Shown: positions 7,180-15,700 of the stretch, one piece after another | Layout of the letters: every line of letters begins with the position of its first letter | Numbering within the stretch: the stretch's first letter is position 1 | NCBI GenBank assembly: GCA_020717925.1 | Contig: DYDL01000008.1 | Coordinates: 1-33,218, forward strand | Direction of reading: 5' to 3' | DNA from: Desulfocapsa sp. | GTDB lineage: Bacteria; Desulfobacterota; Desulfobulbia; Desulfobulbales; CG2-30-60-27 | DNA: 33,218 nt | The notes under the pieces: generated by a model | What the model was told of the DNA's origin: nothing | Databases searched by the model: none | What the model saw: only the letters and a program-made list of their open reading frames with translations | Made by a program: the position numbers and the translations under genes

Positions 7180-7584
7180 TTATCCAACTCGAAACTTCTC
7201 TACGAGCTCAACCGCCCGGTACCCGACGTCTTCGCGGTACCATTTGCTATCCGTCATCTCCTGGCATACCCCAGCGACGTCACCTGTGGCGGCCGCTTTC
7301 AGCATTTCTCTGAACTTCAGGAAGCGGGGTATGCCAAGGTTGAAGGCCATATTTAGGAAAACTTCCTGTCTTGCTTGGCTCAATTGCTCCCAGAATGGAA
7401 ATTTACGCAAAACTTGTAAGCGCTCTTCAAGCGTCCATTCGAGGATTTTTGTTGCGAGTGGTTCAGAAATCCCGTCCTTGAGATTGAGCCCGTAGCCAAT
7501 CGATAGCACCTGTTTGGTATCAAGATAGACATGACTTCGATACGCTTCGTGCCGTTTGATTTCGTCAATTGTTGTTTCAATCAT
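7180..7584 (-). CDS. Endolysin, GH24 (T4-type) lysozyme
   Basis: KRHEAYRSHVYLDTKQVLSIGYGLN catalytic region and RQEVFLNMAFNLG; ATG at 7584 (MIETTIDE) chosen over the 211-aa track ORF. Confidence 0.88.
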   Translation of the reverse strand: MIETTIDEIKRHEAYRSHVYLDTKQVLSIGYGLNLKDGISEPLATKILEWTLEERLQVLRKFPFWEQLSQARQEVFLNMAFNLGIPRFLKFREMLKAAATGDVAGVCQEMTDSKWYREDVGYRAVELVEKFRVG

Positions 7585-7737
7585 CCTGTCCATCCCCCAA
7601 AACGATTTTGATACAGTCCTTGATTGTCTGCGACCGCACTTTTGCATCAATTCCCGGAGGTGTGATAATACCGGCATTGCTGATTCCCTCAAAAGAAAAT
7701 CGTGCAGCCTACGAACTACATCTTCACTCACTACCAT
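7577..7737 (-). pseudogene. Probable frame-disrupted small ORF upstream of the lysozyme
   Basis: MVVSEDVVRRLHDFL in one frame (ATG at 7737) continues in the -1 frame as FEGISNAGIITPPGIDAKVRSQTIKDCIKIVLGDGQDD*, with no ATG/GTG/TTG at the head of the second part; its stop overlaps the lysozyme ATG. Confidence 0.55.
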
Positions 7738-7939
7738 ACCGGCGTTCCTCCCAATTCGGGCATCTGGTTGTTTTGAATTGCCAAGCGAAATCATCGGGGT
7801 AGTCCCAGTACCCAAGATGTGTGGCGTTCTGAGTGCTTCTCACTTCCGGGCGGGGACTGGTGCAGGTGCAACGGTTTTTGCCGTTTATAGCCGATCTATG
7901 AGCACAGTATAAACACTCCTGGTTCGGCTTGATGCTCAC
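7724..7939 (-). CDS. Small Cys-rich hypothetical protein (GTG start)
   Basis: CLYCAHR...RCTCTSP...CPNWE; overlaps both neighbours. Confidence 0.6.
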   Translation of the reverse strand: MSIKPNQECLYCAHRSAINGKNRCTCTSPRPEVRSTQNATHLGYWDYPDDFAWQFKTTRCPNWEERRYGSE

Positions 7940-8112
7940 ATCTGCGCCCCATCTTTGTCGTGCATCGTTGATTCCCCCTTCACCGACCTACCACCATTGT
8001 CATGGCAATCTGGACACATGAAATAAATTGGTCTGGGATCAGCAATTTCACACTTTTGCCAATCCCCGTTACGACTTAATGCTCGGTTACACGCAGGACA
8101 GACGATTGTCAT
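7936..8112 (-). CDS. Zinc-ribbon micro-protein (58 aa)
   Basis: MTIVCPACNRALSRNGDWQKCEIADPRPIYFMCPDCHDNGGRSVKGESTMHDKDGAQM; two CPxC knuckles; overlapping gene ends. Confidence 0.6.
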   Translation of the reverse strand: MTIVCPACNRALSRNGDWQKCEIADPRPIYFMCPDCHDNGGRSVKGESTMHDKDGAQM

Positions 8113-8405
8113 GCGTCTGTCCTCCTTCCACCCCTCTCCGGAACACCTCTAGGGCAACAGTCATTCTGGCAATCCTTTTGTGACTTCCAGATCGTGTCGT
8201 GGTCTTTTTCATTCGCGGCCTCGTACCCGTCAAACCTGCGGCCTAGATCGTGCCACATAAAACAGATTAACCCCGCGATGGCGGCACCAAAGACGCCGCA
8301 CAAAACAAGCAGCATCGGCCAGTCCGACGCGCCTGTTATTGTATAAGAGCGGTCCGGTATCCTAGTTAACGCGGTGAGCAACTGGCTAAATTGTTCTGCC
8401 GTCAT
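8109..8405 (-). CDS. Small membrane protein (lysis region)
   Basis: 98 aa, one hydrophobic segment WPMLLVLCGVFGAAIAGLICFMW, start overlaps upstream stop. Confidence 0.65.
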   Translation of the reverse strand: MTAEQFSQLLTALTRIPDRSYTITGASDWPMLLVLCGVFGAAIAGLICFMWHDLGRRFDGYEAANEKDHDTIWKSQKDCQNDCCPRGVPERGGRRTDA

Positions 8406-8704
8406 TTTTGGCTAGCCCCTTCGACTTCAATTGACGCTGGCAGACCCGCCCCACCAATAGATTTCTTGGTTGTTGCACGGGTAAGATAGAGATTTACCAG
8501 CACCAGAACCGAACCGATCATTTCAGCGGCGTATTGCGTCGCCCCTTCCGGGAGCAGGAAATCAGGGTACTTCCACCGTATCAGGGTAATTACCCCCGCC
8601 AACACCGCGCCGATAAGGTTGGTTAATTCCTGGCCCTTTTTCCATGATGCGGGGTCAGAGAGGGAACTACCTGCATGAAGTGCTGTAAAAAGTTCAGATA
8701 TCAT
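8402..8704 (-). CDS. Holin-like membrane protein
   Basis: 100 aa with two hydrophobic segments (LIGAVLAGVITLI; MIGSVLVLVNLYL), located by the endolysin. Confidence 0.6.
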   Translation of the reverse strand: MISELFTALHAGSSLSDPASWKKGQELTNLIGAVLAGVITLIRWKYPDFLLPEGATQYAAEMIGSVLVLVNLYLTRATTKKSIGGAGLPASIEVEGASQK

Positions 8705-8862
8705 TGTCTTAACCTCACAATTGATTTAAAAAATTCGGCAATCGTTTTGAACGTTACCGAAACAATGGGTATGATTATTTCACCTGGCTTTGGCGGCGGT
8801 CCCGCATCGAGCCGGCAGTCGATACTGTCAACGGGGTCACGCCCCGGCAAATCCCCTCTCAT
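8701..8862 (-). CDS. Hypothetical protein (53 aa)
   Basis: MRGDLPGRDPVDSIDCRLDAGPPPKPGEIIIPIVSVTFKTIAEFFKSIVRLRQ; ATGA overlap with the gene upstream. Confidence 0.5.
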   Translation of the reverse strand: MRGDLPGRDPVDSIDCRLDAGPPPKPGEIIIPIVSVTFKTIAEFFKSIVRLRQ

Positions 8863-8936
8863 ATCGACCTCCCACAATGTGGACACCGGCAGGCGTCACC
8901 ATCTGTAATCTCTCTATGGCAATGTGGACATCTCAT
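8859..8936 (-). CDS. Double-knuckle zinc-ribbon micro-protein (25 aa)
   Basis: MRCPHCHREITDGDACRCPHCGRSI; start overlaps the stop of the lipoprotein gene, stop overlaps the next start. Confidence 0.5.
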   Translation of the reverse strand: MRCPHCHREITDGDACRCPHCGRSI

Positions 8937-9478
8937 AGAGCGGGCACCTCAGTGACGGTACTAACCGGGTTATTGAGGATACCGCCAAGGCTCGATGCCC
9001 CGAAAACATCGCCTACCGATGAGGTTTTTAGACTGTCGGTAACGGCCATGTCACCGGCGGAACTGAGAGATATTTTGCTCCCTGCGCTGGCAAACAGGGT
9101 CGGCAGGACATCAAGGCCCTTCCAGACCCCAACACCAACCACGATATTACCGGCTGCAGACTTGGCAAAATCGGCACCGGCGACGACCTGCTTGGTATTT
9201 TCTTCCATGGCGACTTTCTGCAGATCGTTGTTGGTAACAATACTTGCACATGGGTCTATACCTTTGTCCACGGCTTTGGCCAGGGCGTCAATGGCTTTAC
9301 CAAGAAGTATGTCTTTGGGGTCAGTCAGTTTCTCGTCATTGGTCGAGTTTGGCGCCTTCGATTCATAACAGGCAATTTTTGCTTCGGCCAGGGATTTTTC
9401 AACGGCCTGGTTAGGTGGCGGGGCGGCGGCACAGCCACTAAATAGCAAAAACGCAACAAAGAGAATGGAAGATCTCAT
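8933..9478 (-). CDS. Phage lipoprotein
   Basis: MRSSILFVAFLLFSGCAAAPPP lipobox; SD AAAGGAG upstream. Confidence 0.7.
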   Translation of the reverse strand: MRSSILFVAFLLFSGCAAAPPPNQAVEKSLAEAKIACYESKAPNSTNDEKLTDPKDILLGKAIDALAKAVDKGIDPCASIVTNNDLQKVAMEENTKQVVAGADFAKSAAGNIVVGVGVWKGLDVLPTLFASAGSKISLSSAGDMAVTDSLKTSSVGDVFGASSLGGILNNPVSTVTEVPAL

Positions 9479-9489
9479 AATTTTCTCCT

Positions 9490-9642
9490 TTAAAGAGTAC
9501 GTACCCCGATTATTTTTTCGAGCTCAGCCACCCGGTCAGCAAGAGCGGGTACCGTTGTTTTCTTTCCGGTGTCTGCTTTCAGGTTTGTCTTGACCTGTTT
9601 CCTTGCGCCATACGCGATTATATTAAATTTATGCTTTGCCAT
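9490..9642 (-). CDS. Hypothetical protein (50 aa)
   Basis: MAKHKFNIIAYGARKQVKTNLKADTGKKTTVPALADRVAELEKIIGVRTL, SD GGAGGTG. Confidence 0.55.
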   Translation of the reverse strand: MAKHKFNIIAYGARKQVKTNLKADTGKKTTVPALADRVAELEKIIGVRTL

Positions 9643-9643
9643 A

Positions 9644-10108
9644 TCACACCTCCGGCCAAATTGGGTCTTTTATCAAGTCAAGCTCTTCTAAGGTTTTAGC
9701 TGTTTCGATTAGGTCAAATACCCTGTTTTCCTCTATCATATGCCCTTTGATAAATTCTCTTATCCCATCCGCCACCCTATCGGGGTTTTCACCAGCTTCA
9801 ATGTACAGTCCACCCCAGGCAGAGCTTTGTATTTCGATGGGATAGACCGAGAATACATGAGCTTTTCCTGACGCTTTATTTTGGTTCTGCCTCTTAATCT
9901 TCCTGTCAGCTAATTGCATAGCTTCTAGTACCGGTTTAGCTACCTCTTCAATACCTGCGCCGTTCCACACATACCTCTCGGGATACACATTGAACCATGC
10001 ACATTCAGATGGTGGGAGCTCTTTTGAGAACTCCCCTACCTCGGGTTCCCGGTTGCAGCCTGTTCCCTTTTTCGTTTTGACATCGAATATTAATTTCCAC
10101 ATTTTCAT
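9644..10108 (-). CDS. Hypothetical phage protein
   Basis: 154 aa ORF in the late operon. Confidence 0.65.
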   Translation of the reverse strand: MKMWKLIFDVKTKKGTGCNREPEVGEFSKELPPSECAWFNVYPERYVWNGAGIEEVAKPVLEAMQLADRKIKRQNQNKASGKAHVFSVYPIEIQSSAWGGLYIEAGENPDRVADGIREFIKGHMIEENRVFDLIETAKTLEELDLIKDPIWPEV

Positions 10109-10112
10109 TATT

Positions 10113-10979
10113 TTATAACCTCAAAGTTGTAGATGTGATGTTGACTACCCCGGAAGTTCCCCCCCTTAGATAGATGCCAGTACCAGTTACCCCTGGTAAA
10201 GCTTGTGTAGCCGGCACATACCCTAAATCAGCTGAGTTATTGTGAGCCCAGTAAAAGGCTTGTGAGCTCAACAATGTTACATCAATCTTACTTGCGGGGA
10301 TAACCGTATCGATACTGTACAATACTAAAGAGTTAGTGTAACTAGCCGTAAGTACAGGTAAGTTACTAGCGCTTATCCAATCGACTCTATCCTTTACCTG
10401 TACATACGGCATCGTCACTCCGGCGCCGTTATTCTTGGCAAACGACCTCTGTCGCCATGCGTCAATCTCAGCATCCGATTCCGGCCCCGCTTCGGTCGAA
10501 TACGCTCTCGGCTCGAATGTAACCCCATCAAGTAACCGTGTTATAAACACGTAGAAGTTGCCATTAACTGTTCCGGGCAACGTGACGGTTGTGTTAGCGG
10601 CGGTATAGAGTCTAATAACACCCGTTGAGTCCATACAGGATACCGGCGAAATTGTCAAAATATTACCTGACACGGTAACGTCGCCCCCCCTGATGTTCTC
10701 TTCTATCGGCACCTCAGTAGATACTATGGGACCAGTGTTGCCAAACGGAGAGCTTTGATTTTCCCAAACTCCAGCAGACGCATAGTCATTAGGCCGTATC
10801 CTTGACGGCGAACTTTCCGCCGCAGTTGATGCGGCGGCAAAAACAAAGAAGTAGAATGAGTCATTCGCGCAAACCATCGCCCGATCACCATCCGCCAGAA
10901 CCGCAACCGAGATTGCGTCAAGATCCCGAGACGCCCCACCAGTGAGCCCATTACAATTGTAAATTTTGTATGCCATCAA
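10113..10979 (-). CDS. Putative tail-tip/fibre-associated structural protein
   Basis: 288 aa; position after tail genes; beta-rich composition. Confidence 0.6.
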   Translation of the reverse strand: MMAYKIYNCNGLTGGASRDLDAISVAVLADGDRAMVCANDSFYFFVFAAASTAAESSPSRIRPNDYASAGVWENQSSPFGNTGPIVSTEVPIEENIRGGDVTVSGNILTISPVSCMDSTGVIRLYTAANTTVTLPGTVNGNFYVFITRLLDGVTFEPRAYSTEAGPESDAEIDAWRQRSFAKNNGAGVTMPYVQVKDRVDWISASNLPVLTASYTNSLVLYSIDTVIPASKIDVTLLSSQAFYWAHNNSADLGYVPATQALPGVTGTGIYLRGGTSGVVNITSTTLRL

Positions 10980-11743
10980 ATAACCTCAAGTAGTTCAAAA
11001 TTAACTGCGCTGTAGCCGGGATACAAATGCTGCGATTGCGGTGGCGACGTGAACCGGGCGAACACCACGTATTCGCTATTTTCGTGGTCGGTTAGCCGCC
11101 AAGCGGTAGGCTCCATACCCATCTCGTCATAGTTGTCGGCAAGCTCCCAAGCGTACGCCCGTGTGGTAATGAGCTCTCCTACAAAAGTTCGGACCTTGTC
11201 ACGCTGAAGAACGGAAAAACTACCATTCGAATTCTCATCAACAATTGAGTAGTCAACCCGGCCCTCAGACAACCCGTACTTTGGACTCGCTCCGTATGTT
11301 CTCGCAAGTCCGGCCCTCAAAACCCCTATTTCAAGAGTGTCAGTTGGTGGACAGTATGCCACAATTGATACCACACATGGTACGAGGACGGGTGTTCCAA
11401 ATTCTGCCCACAATGTCTGGGAGCGGTTGTTCTGTATCAAATCAATAGTTGTACTGGCACCAGTATTCGCCCAGGTGTCGCCGTCCCCCCAGGTGTCACT
11501 ATCGCCCCAAGAGATTTGGTTTGGATCTGAAGCGGTAATAGTCAACGATGTTGCATTTGTTCCAGCGAGCATAATGTCGGAGCAGCCCCCGACAACCTCA
11601 ATGGTAATCGTTGCAAACCATGCCCCCGCAAGCGCTTTATACTTGCGCTTCGGGTGCATGTCGGCGGTTCTCGATATCGGGAAATTGGCATTTTCAGAAC
11701 TGGCAGAACGTGAATAAATACTGTCGGTTTTTATATGTTTCAT
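10976..11743 (-). CDS. Putative tail protein
   Basis: 255 aa, ATGA overlap, syntenic with tail genes. Confidence 0.6.
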   Translation of the reverse strand: MKHIKTDSIYSRSASSENANFPISRTADMHPKRKYKALAGAWFATITIEVVGGCSDIMLAGTNATSLTITASDPNQISWGDSDTWGDGDTWANTGASTTIDLIQNNRSQTLWAEFGTPVLVPCVVSIVAYCPPTDTLEIGVLRAGLARTYGASPKYGLSEGRVDYSIVDENSNGSFSVLQRDKVRTFVGELITTRAYAWELADNYDEMGMEPTAWRLTDHENSEYVVFARFTSPPQSQHLYPGYSAVNFELLEVI

Positions 11744-12717
11744 GCCGTCATGCTCCCTATTACTTCAGCCTCTACCGACATGGTTTCATAGTTGTAAATT
11801 ATACTGGTGATAATGCCGGTAAATGTGATAGGCAGTATCATTGACTCATCGAGTAAAGTGACCTGCTCCAGAATTCTTGGTTTTGTCTGAGAGGTTTTGA
11901 ACCTAATAACGGCAATATCTTTTTCAAGCAACATTTTTATGTTACCGAGGGCGGTCAGTATGTTTGCTTCGGTAGTATGGAACGCCTTGCTTATATTGAC
12001 CTCCTCACCATTTGGTGAACTCCCGTCTACCGAGTAGCTGTCACCATTCTTGACCAGTAGGATGGGGTCGGCTCGTCGATAATCACAGGGTTGTACGTCG
12101 AACTCTGTCAAAGTGTATGGCGTCTGAGTGCCGAGCATGTCGACCAAGTATAAAGTGTCACCAATGATCTGAAAGGCGTGGCTGAAAAAGGCGCACATGT
12201 TCGACAAAAGATCGATGGCGGGTTGATCGGAAGTGGTCGTGTGCAGTACCGCCGGGCTCGGACTTCTGGCGAGTGTCGTGTTTATTGTCAGGTTCAGAAT
12301 TGTCGGTCCGCATAGTGCCGTCGCGACATTAACAAGGGTGTCGTTATACGCCGCCCCGGAGACAACGGTGATATCGAGGTCCGGTTTCTTCAGGTAGATA
12401 CTGACGCCGTTTCGGGTAATGTCTCCGGTGTTCGCCGAACCTTCAAAAATCGTCACGCCGCTTGTTTCGTCAGTTTCAGTTTCAATTATTTTTACAGTGG
12501 ACATTGCCGGCGGTGGCCAGATACCCGCATACGCCTCAAGATTAATGGTGATATCTGAGAAGGATGGGGCCGCGTACCCACCATAGTAATCGGGCAACTG
12601 TAGCTTGATTGATGAAATGCTCTTGATATAGCTGTACCACTGATAATCCAAGGCTACGTCCTCGGTTGATATACGTTGCATCGCGGAGCCGTCAGGGGTG
12701 AATTCGACCAGGATCAT
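11740..12717 (-). CDS. Putative distal tail/baseplate protein
   Basis: 325 aa directly downstream of the tape measure gene. Confidence 0.6.
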   Translation of the reverse strand: MILVEFTPDGSAMQRISTEDVALDYQWYSYIKSISSIKLQLPDYYGGYAAPSFSDITINLEAYAGIWPPPAMSTVKIIETETDETSGVTIFEGSANTGDITRNGVSIYLKKPDLDITVVSGAAYNDTLVNVATALCGPTILNLTINTTLARSPSPAVLHTTTSDQPAIDLLSNMCAFFSHAFQIIGDTLYLVDMLGTQTPYTLTEFDVQPCDYRRADPILLVKNGDSYSVDGSSPNGEEVNISKAFHTTEANILTALGNIKMLLEKDIAVIRFKTSQTKPRILEQVTLLDESMILPITFTGIITSIIYNYETMSVEAEVIGSMTA

Positions 12718-15700
12718 GCGTAAGCCCTCCCAACAACACCTTGCCGCTGCCTATTCGTAGCCACACCATCCGCGATGGTAATAATGTGCTCTGTGAGTTT
12801 ATCATTACCAACATAGACCGGAACAGTCAGTGTGATGGCTTGCGAGCTATTTTTTTGTAGCCCGTTCATGATGCTGTTGGTATCGGTGTTATTGAATATC
12901 CGGCTCGGTGGGGTATACTCAAGTTCTCGGCCACGTTCACCAACCATACGCCAGCCACCACTGTGGATACCGCCAGTAGCAAAACCCCCACCGTCCCCAC
13001 CACCATTACCAAATAAATCTTGAGACGTTTGGTCTACGCCCATGTTAACAGAACCGTATACCGTTGACCCAAGAGAAGCCGCCGTGGCGATCATAGACCC
13101 GACCGCGCCATTGGTGGCACTGGCCAGGTCATAAACGCCGGTAGACATCATTTCGAAGGCGGACATCAGCTCATCGGCTGCAGAGGGAACACCGTTCATC
13201 TCTGCAATGTACTGCGCTGTTGTCTCTATGGCTTCCTGTGTTACCGGATTCAACTCCTGCATCTGGGCGACCATGCCGTCAAAGACCGATGTAGAGTTTG
13301 TCCAAACTCCAGTAGCGGCATCGAATGAATACATCATCCAGTTCATACTGGTGGTAAGTCCGGTCTCGCTATCCGTAACACCTGTTGCCGCGACCATTAC
13401 TCCTGACGCCGCGTCCAACGACACCGCGTTCAAGTTCGCTAATTGGACGTTGAGCTCTTGGATATTCTCATAGTTCCCACCCCCAGCGCCAAATGGCGTC
13501 AATCGGCCTTCTTGCCCGACCCCGGACACCGCCGAAATATCGTCCATAGAAACCCGGTCAGCGTTCATCTGGCCTTTGATATCCGGGTTGTGACTTGTGC
13601 CGATAATATAGGCAGAGGCCACAAGTGCCCCAATAACCCCGGCGTTCGCGGCGGCGGTCATGCCAGCGGTACTTGCCCCGGTTGTTGCCGCGGTACCCGA
13701 CGCCGCCGCCCCTTCACCAGCGACGACCGTCCCGCCCTCGGCAACGATTACAGTCCCACCCTCCCCAACAAAGTAACCCGCCTCTGTGGCGGCGACCGAT
13801 CCACTCTCGGCAGCCGCGGCACCGCCCATTTCAAAGCCGACACCTTCAGCGGCGACGTACTCGGTTGCCGTGCCGCCCATCTCGTACCCGACACCTTCAG
13901 CGGCGACGGTCCCAACAGTTTCACCGGCAAAATACGACGATACCGCCTCGTAAGCCGGGGTAACGACCTCGGCCATAATTTGTTCTTTGATGTAGGATGT
14001 CACTGCTGCTGTTGCGAGTGACCCGACAACCCCGCCCGCGCTGGTTCCACCACCGGATCCGCCGGAACCCGATGCAGAAAAACTAAACCTGTTTTCCCCG
14101 CCCACAAACCAGCTAATAATTTCAGCCTCGGCCCAGGCAACGACCATTGCAGCGATCATCTTCAAGAAGTCGTCCAACATCCTGTCTGCCAGGGATTCGA
14201 ACAAGTCGCCGATGTCTTCGAAGTTGCCTTTCATCGATTCAAACAACACATCTTCAAATGTGTCATTCATATCCTTCGCGACCTTCTTCGCAAGATCATA
14301 CATCAATTCGTTGGAGGTCTTCTGCTCCTTGATAACATCCTTCCAGCCCTTTGCAAAAGCGGAAAGCGGCGCTTTCATCGCTTCCATCTCACGACGTTGC
14401 GCTTTCAATAACCCGATCTGGATAGGAAGCGCCCCGTTAAGTTGCGCTCGCTGGATTTCAACGTCCTTCAGTTGGATCTGCAGATCGAGCGACTTTGTGT
14501 GTTCCCCGTTCAGTTCAGCAAGAGAAATTGCTGCGTCTTTCTGAGTGGTAAGGTTGTCAAGATCGGCCTCCTTGATCTTCTGCGCGGACATAAGCCGTTG
14601 GGCATCCACAATGGCCAGAGCTTCTGCGTTCCCTTCATTCGCAGCACGTATCAGCCGTTGCCGTTCAACGCTCTCTTCATCATACTGAGCCATCAGTGTG
14701 GCGGCTTCCACCGTCTTACCTTGACTCTCCAGCAGGCTTACCGTCGTTTGCTGATAAAGGTCGTTCAGATCCTTAACCGCTACCTGTGCGGCGTGTGATC
14801 CCTCCACCTGCGCTTGTGCCAGTTTATTAGCGGCATCAGCTACCCCTTTCTCAGCATCTTCGACTTTCTTTAGGGCGTCAGCGTGTGCTTTGGCGTCTTT
14901 GTCCGGGCGAAGTTCGCCCTCCTTGTTGGTAATCGGTGACAGCTTACTAACCGCATTGCGGGCCGCGGCAAGAACCGCTTCTTTTGCGGCGAGCTCTTTT
15001 GATGCGGCGTTAATAGTGAGTGCGTTCTTCTCATCCAGATACGAGCTATACGACGACAACCCAAGATCGTAATCGTTCTGGTTGAGCTGCTGCATCTGGT
15101 CAGTATAAGTCTTAACGATGGCGAGCTTGTTCTCTTCCGCCGCTTTCAAAAGTTCAACTTCAGCCTGCATTGCCGCGTTCAGATCACTGGCTTTGCTCTT
15201 GTACGGCTTGTCGGGAGTATCCACCAGTTTCGGAGCGGCAAGCGCATTGACCATCCAGGGGTCTTGCATCTTATTGAGCCTTGCAAGTTCTTCAGCTGTG
15301 GCTTTCCATTTATCCACAATGCCGAAATCGTTTTTCTCACCTGATATACCAATGAGCTCGGCAACAAATTTCACTTGTTGGGTTGGTCCCGCAATACCAA
15401 TCTTCTCCCCCACCCAGTCTGCTAAATTCCAAGGCGCCTTGACCGCATCCACCACAGCACCCGGTACCTCTTTAGCAGCGGTTCCAAGTTGTTTGATAAG
15501 GCTATAGGCGCCTTTGATAGCCTCTTGAATACCAATCGCTATATAAGTGAGATTACCCTCGCTATCCATCAAAGTGGTGTTTAAGTCCTTGGCGAGCTTA
15601 ATCAAGTCCTCAAAGACCGGGCGGAACGCACCACGAAGAATTCGATTATGAATCGTCTCCATGGTTGAACCAACTGAAATCCACTGGTTGTTTAGTGTTC

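Noticed and set aside
7180-7815. 211-aa ORF taken as the full endolysin
   Set aside because: The N-terminal 77 residues overlap other likely coding frames; ATG at 7584 overlaps the stop of the upstream frame and begins the canonical lysozyme domain.
8790-9368. 192-aa plus-strand ORF in the lysis region
   Set aside because: Antisense to the lipoprotein gene, no SD, composition not protein-like.
13443-14021. 192-aa plus-strand ORF opposite the tape measure gene
   Set aside because: Antisense shadow of a GC-rich coding region; low-complexity Arg/Gly-rich sequence, no motif.
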